Below, one piece after another: positions 1 to 6,120 of a stretch of DNA of 64,000 bases; position 1 is the first letter of the stretch; every line of letters starts with the position of its first letter. The notes below the pieces were generated by a model. The model was given only the letters and a program-made list of their open reading frames with translations, had not been told where the DNA came from and did not search any database. The position numbers and the translations under genes were made by a program. The DNA comes from Fictibacillus macauensis ZFHKF-1 (lineage in GTDB: Bacteria; Bacillota; Bacilli; Bacillales; Fictibacillaceae). Where the stretch lies: positions 1 through 64,000 of the forward strand of contig NZ_AKKV01000031.1 of assembly GCF_000269865.1 (NCBI RefSeq), written 5' to 3'.

Positions 1-76
1 ATGGAATCAAGGCGGCCAATCGCAAGGAAGCGCACAACCCGGATTTCCATGGAATCAAGGCGGCCAATCGCAAGGA
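1..76 (+). repeat. 48-bp tandem repeat, two visible units
   Basis: Bases 1-28 recur exactly at 49-76, a period of 48 bp (16 codons) inside the partial reading frame. More units may lie left of the window. Confidence 0.8.
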
Positions 77-373
77 GGACAAAATCAACATTCACAGCAA
101 GCTTACCCGCCTGGACCGCCGCCAACAACGATTCCATCAAGTACTACCCATTCATCTGGACAAGGTAGTCCTAGCGTCTATGCTGTTGACCCTGGAGCCA
201 TCTCTCCTTGCTTATATCAATATGTGTATCTTCGTTTAACGAATGGTCAAGGTTTTTGGGCGTGGTTAACGTACGTAGGGCGCCAATCTGTTGCCGGCTT
301 TCGTTGGAGCAATCGTCGCTGGAACTATTTCGGATTAGATACCAATATGATTTCTTCCTTTGTATGTGCATAA
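2..373 (+). CDS. Gln/Gly/Pro-rich protein, C-terminal part (5' end outside window)
   Basis: The frame is open from base 2 to a TAA at 371-373, giving the last 123 residues of a gene that starts upstream. The N-terminal visible part is low complexity: a 16-residue unit (WNQGGQSQG core) occurs twice, encoded by a 48-bp tandem repeat, followed by a Q/P/S/T-rich linker. The last ~60 residues are a compact aromatic-rich domain with WAWLTYVGRQSVAGFRW and a Cys near each end. I do not recognise a named family. Layout (repetitive linker plus a small C-terminal domain) resembles spore-surface or secreted proteins of Bacillus, but that is inference. A hairpin terminator follows directly. Confidence 0.7.
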   Translation, partial: WNQGGQSQGSAQPGFPWNQGGQSQGGQNQHSQQAYPPGPPPTTIPSSTTHSSGQGSPSVYAVDPGAISPCLYQYVYLRLTNGQGFWAWLTYVGRQSVAGFRWSNRRWNYFGLDTNMISSFVCA

Positions 374-388
374 GAGAGTGAGGAAAAG

Positions 389-417
389 CATCTGATGAGC
401 GAATCAGGTGTTTTTTT
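389..417 (+). terminator. Rho-independent terminator of the leftmost gene
   Basis: Stem CATCTGAT (389-396) pairs with ATCAGGTG (403-410), one G-U pair, then seven T. Confidence 0.75.
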
Positions 418-529
418 GTGGAAAAACGTTACATAGACAAGGATGGAAATCTTGTAGAGAAGCGAAACCATCGTTATGCACGTGCATATAGTAATAAAAA
501 GTTTCCTTAAGGAAAAAGAGGTGCACAAG

Positions 530-664
530 GTGAAATGGAACGGTACATTTTCAATGAAGCGCATTGAAGGATATACGCATATGCTGTATAAAATGGGTGT
601 TTTTAATCAACAAGAGCATGAGGAAATTATAAACAAAATAAAAAACTGTAAGAAAAGTAATTAG
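530..664 (+). CDS. small hypothetical protein, possibly a frame-shifted remnant
   Basis: A GTG at 530 follows AGAGGTG at 517-523 and would give a 44-residue Lys-rich peptide containing TFSMKRIEGYTHMLYK. No family is recognised. Just upstream, 418-510 is open in another frame and also has protein-like composition (KRYIDKDGNLVEKR), with no usable ribosome binding site. The two frames overlap between about 476 and 510, so they could be halves of one small gene broken by a single-base change in the A-rich run near 490-500. Codon-level support is weak and both could be non-coding. Confidence 0.3.
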   Translation: MKWNGTFSMKRIEGYTHMLYKMGVFNQQEHEEIINKIKNCKKSN

Positions 665-730
665 TCGTCACCTCGCGTACATGTTTTGCATATACTAGCC
701 TATTATTGTAAAAGGGGAGTGATCAGCCAA

Positions 731-913
731 ATGCGAAGGATAATCTGGGGAATGCTTGCCTTTCTATCGATAACGAGTTTTATTTTATTCTATTTTATCG
801 ACCCGACTTCGATTGCTTATTATTGCATATCACTAGTGAGCAGCGGGTTTCTAGGGTTGTTAATGTATAAAGAGCAACATCAAAAGAAAAGAGCAAAAGA
901 AAAGGACTATTAA
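731..913 (+). CDS. small hypothetical membrane protein
   Basis: A 60-residue protein with two predicted membrane segments (about residues 3-21 and 26-45) and a basic C-terminal tail (KEQHQKKRAKEKDY). I start it at ATG 731 because AAAGGGGAGT lies at 711-720; an in-frame ATG at 686 has no ribosome binding site. No family recognised. It is followed at once by a bidirectional terminator shared with the convergent cold-shock gene. Confidence 0.55.
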   Translation: MRRIIWGMLAFLSITSFILFYFIDPTSIAYYCISLVSSGFLGLLMYKEQHQKKRAKEKDY

Positions 914-914
914 A

Positions 915-939
915 AAAGACCAGCGATCAGCTGGTCTTT
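915..939. terminator. bidirectional terminator
   Basis: Ten-base stem AAAGACCAGC / GCTGGTCTTT with a 5-nt loop. The A-run at 912-917 supplies the U-tract for the minus-strand csp gene. Confidence 0.85.
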
Positions 940-950
940 ATATGTGTAAG

Positions 951-1151
951 TTATTTTTTTACTACATTAGCTGCTTGAGGTCCACGAGCACCTTCAACGA
1001 CTTCAAATTCAACTTCTTGACCTTCATCAAGTGATTTAAAGCCATCAGATTGAATTGCAGAGAAATGTACGAATACGTCTTCTCCACCTTCTACTTCGAT
1101 AAAACCGAAGCCTTTTTCTGCATTAAACCATTTTACCTTGCCTGTTTGCAT
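951..1151 (-). CDS. csp: cold-shock protein (CspA family)
   Basis: A 66-residue single cold-shock domain protein that binds single-stranded RNA/DNA and acts as an RNA chaperone in the cytoplasm. RNP1 is KGFGFI at residues 13-18 and RNP2 is VFVHF at 26-30, both complete; length is standard for Bacillus CspB/C/D. I place the start at ATG 1151, which has AGGAGG seven bases upstream; an in-frame longer version to 1175 would swallow this site. A strong promoter at 1261-1289 gives a leader of about 100 nt, typical of cold-shock mRNAs. Which of the csp paralogues it is cannot be told from sequence alone. Confidence 0.95.
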   Translation of the reverse strand: MQTGKVKWFNAEKGFGFIEVEGGEDVFVHFSAIQSDGFKSLDEGQEVEFEVVEGARGPQAANVVKK

Positions 1152-1260
1152 TGACTTGCCTCCTAAAACGAGCACTACCCTGTGCTAACTTATTACCATC
1201 AAACCTTTTCAAACATGATGATTTTTCTTTTATGTAAGTAAAGTGTAAATGGTTGAAAAT

Positions 1261-1289
1261 ACTATATCATATTAAATGATGCCATGCAA
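1261..1289 (-). promoter_or_regulatory. sigma-A promoter of the csp gene
   Basis: On the minus strand TTGCAT (1284-1289), a 17-bp spacer, then TATAGT (1261-1266). It implies a leader of roughly 100 nt before the csp start at 1151. Confidence 0.75.
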
Positions 1290-1308
1290 GATATAAATGT
1301 CAGAAAAC

Positions 1309-1620
1309 TTAAACTTCTTTAGAGTTGCTTTCTGATGGGTCAATCGGATGAGTAATCTCATGAGATGGGCGAACAGCAACGATGCCGGTTGCCTTAACGA
1401 TTGCATCTAACATCTTGAGGCGAGCTTGGTCATTAAAATTTTGTGCGCGAACGTAGGCGTAACCATTCTCATTGGAAACATAACGAGGCGGCAAGGTATT
1501 AAGCGTGATCGCATAAACATCGGTTTTACATATTTCACATTTACAAGGTAGCTCTAGTTGCTGCCAATAATTATCTAAAGCTTCCTCTACAAGAATCTCC
1601 ATCGCGTTTCTAACTCTCAT
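1309..1620 (-). CDS. comFB: ComFB-family protein
   Basis: A 103-residue cytoplasmic protein matching the late-competence ComFB family: N-terminal NAMEILVEEALDNYW helix, three cysteines C26, C28 and C31, then the family motif LNTLPPRYV. ComFB sits in the comF operon in B. subtilis, but here it stands alone, away from comFA/comFC. In other bacteria ComFB proteins have been reported as cyclic-dinucleotide receptors, which is worth noting with a diguanylate cyclase 7 kb away, though any link is inference. Start at ATG 1620 with AAAGGGGAAA upstream. Confidence 0.8.
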   Translation of the reverse strand: MRVRNAMEILVEEALDNYWQQLELPCKCEICKTDVYAITLNTLPPRYVSNENGYAYVRAQNFNDQARLKMLDAIVKATGIVAVRPSHEITHPIDPSESNSKEV

Positions 1621-1802
1621 GGCTATTTTTCCCCTTTTTTATGATAAAAATAGAATAGCTTATTTTTACTACAGATGTAAAATGAATTATAAATGATGCA
1701 ACAAATTACCTATATAATCCCCATTATTATCTTTCGCAACGAAATTGATTTTTTTAAGGATTATTTAAAGGGAAATCTATATTCTAATTGTAAGGAATAT
1801 GA

Positions 1803-2018
1803 GATGATGGGAGTAATGCATATTCTTTTCTAGGGAGCAAGGCTCTTGGAGACGATTCTTGCCTTATTACGTATAACTGTTTTAATCAATGCAACATGTA
1901 CTGCAGACAATGTGAAGAATTTAGTCTAGAAATAGTGTTAATGCGAAGTAGCATGGAGCGTGCTAAAGTGTGTTTCACTACGTTAAAACGCCTAGATGAA
2001 CAAGAATCCGAGCATTGA
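1803..2018 (+). pseudogene. Cys-rich small open frame without a proper start (possible remnant)
   Basis: The frame is open from 1803 to a TGA at 2016-2018 (71 codons). It encodes a striking run of cysteines, SCLITYNCFNQCNMYCRQC, followed by an amphipathic segment and a charged end (KRLDEQESEH). The only in-frame ATG is at 1896, in the middle of the Cys cluster and without a ribosome binding site. A hairpin terminator follows 10 bp later, arguing that something here is or was transcribed. A good Shine-Dalgarno-like TAAGGA lies at 1791-1796 in another frame, so a frameshifted small gene is possible. No family recognised. Confidence 0.3.
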
Positions 2019-2028
2019 TGACACAGGT

Positions 2029-2060
2029 TCTGCAGTCAAGTGTGCTGCAGATATTTTTTT
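2029..2060 (+). terminator. Rho-independent terminator
   Basis: Stem TCTGCAG / CTGCAGA around a 9-nt loop, followed by TATTTTTTT. Confidence 0.75.
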
Positions 2061-2205
2061 GTTCCTCATAAAAGTGCATGCAGAGCTTACTATTATATGA
2101 ATCAAACGAACGTTTTAAAGGATGGGGTATTAACTGATGAAAGTTCATGGGTTAAGTCAATAGATTTATGGAAATTATGATAGCAGAAGAGAAGGGAGAG
2201 CGGCT

Positions 2206-2820
2206 ATGAATTGGAGTGAAATTAAAGGTTTTTTTTCAAATGAAAATATTCAACATTTGTTAGGACAATACCGTGATTTAGGTTTTTTACCGGGAATTCT
2301 TCTTCCCCTATTGGAGGCGATTATTCCTGTTATTCCTCTTGTTGTCATTGTTGTTGGCAACGCAGCTGCCTATGGTTTCTGGCTCGGTTCATTGTATTCA
2401 TGGATTGGCGCAGTGCTAGGATCAGTCATCGTTTTTTATGCCGTGCGCAAACTTGGTCAAAAGAAATTTTTACATTTTGTAACGAAGCATAAGAAGATTG
2501 CCAAAATGCTTGGTTGGATGGAACGACATGGATTCGGTACGTTGTTTCTCATTTATTGTTTTCCATTTACCCCATCGGCTCTTATTAATGTTATTGCTGG
2601 CTTGTCACGTATTAATCAAAAAACCTTCGTGTTATCAGTGACGCTTGGAAAGCTCGTCATGATCTCGATTATCTCTTTTATTGGATATGACTTTATGAAC
2701 GTTATTAAAAGTCCGTTGAAGCTCGGACTTGCTGCATTAGGCATATTAGTGCTATGGGTTGGCGGAAAAATGGTAGAATCTAAGATGAAGCAAAAGCCAT
2801 CAGGCGTAAATCAACATTGA
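2206..2820 (+). CDS. yhjE: TVP38/TMEM64-family membrane protein (YhjE-like)
   Basis: A 204-residue integral membrane protein of the TVP38/TMEM64 (DedA-related, VTT-domain) family. Visible features are a hydrophobic N-terminal third with PLLEAIIPVIPL, the glycine-rich YGFWLGSLYSWIGAVLG, and the conserved core FGTLFLIYCFPFTPSALINVIAG with the F-x-P-F-x-P signature, plus two further membrane spans. DedA/VTT proteins are implicated in lipid flipping, but the substrate here is unknown. ATG 2206 is preceded by AAGGGAGAG. The YhjE name rests on length and on the nearby yhj/add/yis gene order, so it is tentative. Confidence 0.75.
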   Translation: MNWSEIKGFFSNENIQHLLGQYRDLGFLPGILLPLLEAIIPVIPLVVIVVGNAAAYGFWLGSLYSWIGAVLGSVIVFYAVRKLGQKKFLHFVTKHKKIAKMLGWMERHGFGTLFLIYCFPFTPSALINVIAGLSRINQKTFVLSVTLGKLVMISIISFIGYDFMNVIKSPLKLGLAALGILVLWVGGKMVESKMKQKPSGVNQH

Positions 2821-2839
2821 TTTGCGCTTCCTTTTTTTT
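2804..2839 (+). terminator. terminator overlapping the yhjE stop codon
   Basis: Stem GCGTAAATCA / TGATTTGCGC, then TTCCTTTTTTTT. Confidence 0.85.
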
Positions 2840-2922
2840 CGCAATTGGACCTATAACCATTGTGTAGAAAAAGAATATAGTAGTTGAATGTAGAACATAG
2901 ATTGAAAAGGGAAGGAATACGT

Positions 2923-3672
2923 ATGATTACACTTAAAACAGAGCATGAAATTCAGAAAATGCATGATGCTGGGAAGCTATTAGCATCGTGTCACCAAGAA
3001 ATAAAAAAATTAATTCAACCAGGAATCTCTACGCTAGAAATTGATGAGTTTGTGGAGAAGTATTTACGAGAACATGGTGCAACGCCAGAGCAAAAAGGTT
3101 ATCAAGGCTATCCATTTGCTACGTGTGCCTCTGTTAATGATGTTATTTGTCATGGGTTTCCAACAAAGAAGAAATTAAAAGATGGTGATATCGTTACCAT
3201 TGATATGGTTGTTAATGTAAATGGCTGGCTTGCTGATTCTGCGTGGTCATATGAAGTTGGGACGGTTTCCAAGCAAGCGCGTCATTTGATGGAATCAACA
3301 GAGAAGGCATTGTATTTAGGGATTGAGCAAGCGGTTGTTGGAAACCGAATTGGTGATATTTCTCATGCTATTCAAGCCTACGCTGAATCTGAGGGGCTTT
3401 CTGTTGTTCGAGAGTTTATTGGTCATGGCATTGGTAAGGTCATGCATGAAGATCCTCAAGTTCCACATGCAGGCCCAAAAGGTAAAGGACCGATTTTAAA
3501 AGAGGGTATGGTATTAACAATTGAACCGATGTTAAATATCGGTAAGCGCTTTGTTAAAATCGACGATGACGGGTGGACAGCACGCACTTTTGATGGTTCC
3601 CTTTCTTGTCAATATGAGCATACTTTAGCCATTACTAAAGATGGTCCACTCATTTTAACTGCTCAATTATAA
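2923..3672 (+). CDS. mapB: type I methionine aminopeptidase
   Basis: Removes the initiator methionine from nascent proteins in the cytoplasm. This is a 249-residue peptidase of family M24A with the full metal site: D94, D105, H168, E201 and E232, and the substrate-binding H78. The length and the DSAWSY segment match B. subtilis MapB (YflG), the second methionine aminopeptidase, rather than the ribosomal-operon Map. I start at ATG 2923, behind AAGGGAAGGAA; an in-frame ATG at 2884 would add 13 unconserved residues. Monocistronic, between terminators. Confidence 0.92.
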   Translation: MITLKTEHEIQKMHDAGKLLASCHQEIKKLIQPGISTLEIDEFVEKYLREHGATPEQKGYQGYPFATCASVNDVICHGFPTKKKLKDGDIVTIDMVVNVNGWLADSAWSYEVGTVSKQARHLMESTEKALYLGIEQAVVGNRIGDISHAIQAYAESEGLSVVREFIGHGIGKVMHEDPQVPHAGPKGKGPILKEGMVLTIEPMLNIGKRFVKIDDDGWTARTFDGSLSCQYEHTLAITKDGPLILTAQL

Positions 3673-3677
3673 CGTAC

Positions 3678-3711
3678 AACAGTTTTCTTCTTACGAGGAA
3701 AACTGTTTTTT
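3678..3711 (+). terminator. mapB terminator
   Basis: Stem AACAGTTTTC / GAAAACTGTT with a 10-nt loop and a T-run. Confidence 0.85.
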
Positions 3712-3804
3712 ATAGGGAGAAAAAATGATATCGCCATAAAGTAACGGAAAGACAATTGATTGTATGTGGGATATTTGGTATGGTTGTGAAGAACTGAATA
3801 TGTG

Positions 3805-3976
3805 TAGAAGTAGGTGCAGATTATGTAAAATAAAATCTGCTTAATAGGGAAGTTCGGTTGAAATCCGGCGCTGTCCCGCAACTGTATTTGGGAGCCCATT
3901 CGATGAAACCACTGTCTTTTTTAGATGGGAAGGTTCGAGTTGGTGATGATCATAAGCCAGGAGACCTGCCTATTTT
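3805..3976 (+). ncRNA. cobalamin (adenosylcobalamin) riboswitch
   Basis: The B12-box landmarks occur in the right order: AGGTGC (3812), AGGGAAG, CGGTTGAAATCCGG, GCGCTGTCCCGCAACTG (about 3868-3884), CCACTGTC, GATGGGAAGG, and the closing AAGCCAGGAGACCTGCC near 3954-3970. Such aptamers bind adenosylcobalamin and repress genes for its uptake or synthesis. A possible expression platform follows at 3976-4045 (short inverted repeats around a GGGGGTG Shine-Dalgarno-like stretch). No intact gene of matching strand follows: the next 320 bp hold only tiny frames and then folD, which faces the other way. Confidence 0.9.
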
Positions 3977-4053
3977 AGCACACATCAATACCTACGAGGA
4001 TAGGGGGTGTTACGTGCGAGAGAACGTACATGTTTTTTAACATGCTTATTTAC

Positions 4054-4104
4054 TCATCGCTTAACAACTTCATTAGGAGTTGTTTTTTACGTTACAAGCG
4101 ATGA
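4054..4104 (+). repeat. nested inverted repeat with terminator-like inner hairpin
   Basis: Inner stem AACAACT (4063-4069) / AGTTGTT (4078-4084) followed by TTTT. An outer stem TCATCGCTT (4054-4062) / AAGCGATGA (4096-4104) encloses it. The inner hairpin alone is a plausible terminator for the riboswitch transcript. Confidence 0.55.
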
Positions 4105-4113
4105 GGGAGCATA

Positions 4114-4224
4114 TTGATCGTCAATGGCGATGATCAAACGGAAGAAATTGTCTCCACTATACAGGTTGCGCAATTAACGGAATATATAGCAGCATCGCTG
4201 AAGGGAAGCAACGGCGCTTCGTAG
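4114..4224 (+). pseudogene. 36-codon frame after the orphan riboswitch
   Basis: A TTG at 4114 follows GAGGGAG at 4103-4109 and opens a 36-residue frame (start LIVNGDDQTEEIVSTIQ) ending at TAG 4222. The beginning faintly recalls the first strand and helix of ThiS/MoaD-type carrier proteins, but the frame stops before any Gly-Gly tail, so this could be a decayed gene end or chance. It is separated from the riboswitch by the hairpin at 4054-4104. Confidence 0.2.
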
Positions 4225-4251
4225 GGGCGATGCTTTAGAGCATGATAAAAA

Positions 4252-4288
4252 AACGAAGAAAGCGCCAGCAACAGGCGCTTTCTTCGTT
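4252..4288 (-). terminator. folD terminator
   Basis: Fifteen-base stem AACGAAGAAAGCGCC / GGCGCTTTCTTCGTT. On the minus strand it ends in a seven-T run (A-run at 4247-4253). Confidence 0.9.
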
Positions 4289-4298
4289 TCACTCCTCA

Positions 4299-5156
4299 TT
4301 ATGCGGATTCATTAACAGCGCTCGTTTTTTCAGCAGCAATAACGGTTTGACTTAATAAGGTAGCAATGGTTACAGGACCTACTCCACCAGGAACAGGTGT
4401 AATTGCACTTGCATGCTTAGCACATTCGTCATAGTCAGCATCTCCAATGTTACCTGGGTTATAACCAGCATCAATCACAATCGCGCCTTTTTTGATCCAC
4501 TCACCTTTAATAAAATGAGGCTTACCAACAGCAGCAACGACAATATCGCCTTGTGAGACGATGGCTGCTAAGTCTTGAGTCTTTGAGTGACATGTGGTTA
4601 CCGTTGCATTTGCATTGAGTAGGAGCATAGACACTGGCTTACCTAAGATGGGGCTACGACCAACAACGACAGCATGTTTTCCTTCCACATCTAGATTATA
4701 ATAAGCGAGTATGGCCATAATGGCTGCTGGTGTACACGATGGATAAGCACCGAAATTTAGAGCTGTCTGCCCAAACCCCCAGCTTGTAACGCCATCTACA
4801 TCTTTAGCAAGATCAATCGCCTCAAATGCGGCTCTTTCATCAATTTGTGGTGGAACCGGATGCTGAAGTAAAATGCCATGGACGCGGTCGTCAGTATTTA
4901 ACGTTGCAATGGTCTGTAATAACTCTTCTGTTGTTGTCGTTTCGGGAAGATGAATGCGTCTGGATTCCATTCCAAGTTTTTCACAGGCATTGCCCTTCAT
5001 GCGGACGTACGTTTCTGAGGAAGGATCGTCACCAACGAGTATGGTGGCTAAACAAGGAGTAATGCCTTGATTTTTCAATTGATCCACTTTTTCTTTTGTC
5101 GCTTGCTTCATGTCTTCGGCAACGACTGTACCGTCAAGTATGAGTGTATTTTTCAT
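4299..5156 (-). CDS. folD: bifunctional methylenetetrahydrofolate dehydrogenase/cyclohydrolase
   Basis: Interconverts 5,10-methylene-THF and 10-formyl-THF (NADP-dependent dehydrogenase plus cyclohydrolase), supplying one-carbon units for purines and fMet-tRNA. 285 residues, standard length. Catalytic Y50 and K54 lie in SETYVRMKGNACEK, the substrate Asp is D121 in DVDGVT, the nucleotide-binding loop is GRSPILGKP, and the C-terminal PVPGGVGPVT signature is intact. ATG 5156 is preceded by CTAGGAGGAG. The leader carries a ZTP riboswitch with an overlapping terminator, so expression should rise when 10-formyl-THF runs short. Single gene with its own terminator. Confidence 0.97.
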   Translation of the reverse strand: MKNTLILDGTVVAEDMKQATKEKVDQLKNQGITPCLATILVGDDPSSETYVRMKGNACEKLGMESRRIHLPETTTTEELLQTIATLNTDDRVHGILLQHPVPPQIDERAAFEAIDLAKDVDGVTSWGFGQTALNFGAYPSCTPAAIMAILAYYNLDVEGKHAVVVGRSPILGKPVSMLLLNANATVTTCHSKTQDLAAIVSQGDIVVAAVGKPHFIKGEWIKKGAIVIDAGYNPGNIGDADYDECAKHASAITPVPGGVGPVTIATLLSQTVIAAEKTSAVNESA

Positions 5157-5178
5157 TCAATCTCCTCCTAGAAAATAG

Positions 5179-5220
5179 AAAAAAGGCAAGGAAGAACTAC
5201 AGTTATCCCTCACCTTTGCC
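5179..5220 (-). terminator. riboswitch-controlled terminator in the folD leader
   Basis: On the minus strand GGCAAAGG pairs with CCTTGCC (one bulged A), followed by TTTTTT. The left arm is shared with the last helix of the ZTP aptamer, so ligand binding should prevent this hairpin. Confidence 0.75.
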
Positions 5221-5302
5221 CAGACGAACGGCTTTTTTTAGGTTAAAAACAGCAGCTTCCTTGTGGTTACTTCCACGAAAATCTCGTCAGTTACTGCGTT
5301 TT
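5209..5302 (-). ncRNA. ZTP (pfl) riboswitch aptamer upstream of folD
   Basis: Read on the minus strand, the first half has ACTGACG, the hairpin GTGGAAGTAACCAC and AAGGAAGC. After a U-rich linker the second half has AGCCGTTCGTCTGGGCAAAGG, matching the pfl-motif 3' domain (GCCG-N-CG-CUGGGCA). Such RNAs sense ZTP/ZMP, a sign of 10-formyl-THF shortage, and commonly control folD. The CUGGGCAAAGG end overlaps the terminator stem, as expected for a transcriptional ON switch. Confidence 0.87.
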
Positions 5303-5383
5303 GTTTTCTTTTGTATGCCTTATAAGTATACATCAATTGCTTTGGACGTTTCAATGAAAAAAGCCATTCCAATGGAGCGGTTT

Positions 5384-5806
5384 TTAAGCACCAATTTTGT
5401 TTAAGAGCTCGGTCATTTTTATAATGTCTTCATCAGAAAAGGATGAAAACTTTTCTTTAAAGTAGTTGTGGCGAAGAGCAGCAAGCTTTTCAGCAATTTC
5501 TCTTCCGTAGCTTGTAATTTTCACATAAACGATGCGACGGTCTGCTGCTGAGCGTTCTCGTGTAATAAGATCTTTTTTAATCAAGCGATCCGTGACGCCA
5601 GTAATATGGCTTGAAGAAACTTTCATTTCTGAGGCAAGCTCTGATGCTGTAAGCGCTTCGCGGTCTTTTAGTAAATTTAAGATGCCAAATTCATTTAAAG
5701 GAATATCATTAGCAAAAAGATCATTAATATCTTTCCGAAAAATTCGAAAAACGAATTGAAAGCTATCTTCGAGTTGTGAAATACATTCTGTACGTTTATC
5801 CTTCAT
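5384..5806 (-). CDS. MarR-family transcriptional regulator
   Basis: A 140-residue winged-helix regulator that should bind DNA as a dimer. The helix-turn-helix is LTASELASEMKVSSSHITGVTDRLIKK and the wing is RERSAADRRIVYVKIT with the conserved D-R-R. The ligand and targets are unknown. ATG 5806 follows AGGTGAG. No neighbour looks like a co-transcribed target; the divergent neighbour is the 29-residue membrane peptide at 5974, which could share its control region. Expect autoregulation, as usual in the family, though no clear operator palindrome was found. Confidence 0.9.
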   Translation of the reverse strand: MKDKRTECISQLEDSFQFVFRIFRKDINDLFANDIPLNEFGILNLLKDREALTASELASEMKVSSSHITGVTDRLIKKDLITRERSAADRRIVYVKITSYGREIAEKLAALRHNYFKEKFSSFSDEDIIKMTELLNKIGA

Positions 5807-5942
5807 ATCTGCTCACCTATTCTAGTTAGTGTCGAAAATTTTTTTCTCTTATTTTATAGTATACTGCCTCCTCATTTACTTCAATAATTCTTTAATAATA
5901 ACTGAAAATTCGATGCTTTAATTGTTTGTTTTTGGTATGATA

Positions 5943-5968
5943 CCCTCATATTAGGGAAGAGATGAGGG
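5943..5968 (+). promoter_or_regulatory. inverted repeat covering the Shine-Dalgarno of the 29-residue peptide
   Basis: CCCTCAT (5943-5949) can pair with ATGAGGG (5962-5968), and the latter contains the GAGGG ribosome binding site for ATG 5974. This could mask translation initiation or serve as an operator. Confidence 0.4.
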
Positions 5969-5973
5969 ATAGT

Positions 5974-6063
5974 ATGAAAAATAGTACGTTGTGGTTTGTT
6001 TTGTTAGCTGTCGGTTTTTTATCAGGAGGAGCTTATTGGGCGTATGTATTGTTAACGCATTAA
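5974..6063 (+). CDS. 29-residue single-span membrane peptide
   Basis: ATG 5974 behind GATGAGGG encodes 29 residues: a polar start (KNST), one hydrophobic span of about 20 residues (LWFVLLAVGFLSGGAY), and a short end. The span contains a GxxxGG-like face (GFLSGG) that could mediate helix packing. The size and form are those of small regulatory or accessory membrane proteins. No family recognised. It precedes the RsbR-like gene by 57 bp on the same strand and is likely co-transcribed. Confidence 0.55.
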   Translation: MKNSTLWFVLLAVGFLSGGAYWAYVLLTH

Positions 6064-6120
6064 ATAGAAGATCCTGTGATTGCAAATGCTAACAGTATCA
6101 TAACGATAATGGAGGAATGC

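Larger units (their letters stand above)
1621..2205. other. gene-poor stretch between comFB and yhjE
   Basis: 585 bp. The left 150 bp is AT-rich and should hold the comFB promoter, which I could not fix. The middle holds the Cys-rich open frame listed separately (1803-2018) and its terminator (2029-2060). From 2060 to 2205 I see only a 27-codon ATG frame (2097-2180) without a ribosome binding site. Confidence 0.5.

Noticed and set aside
2097-2180. 27-codon ATG frame before yhjE
   Set aside because: No ribosome binding site, no recognisable features.
3858-4040. 60-codon frame across the cobalamin riboswitch
   Set aside because: It runs through conserved aptamer sequence and ends in the expression platform, and the peptide has no family features.
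4114-4224. ThiS/MoaD-like carrier protein after the riboswitch
   Set aside because: Similarity is limited to a few residues at the start, with no Gly-Gly end; kept only as a low-confidence remnant.
5366-5392. Terminator for the MarR gene
   Set aside because: Only a three-base-pair stem (CCA/TGG) with a T-run on the minus strand; too weak.
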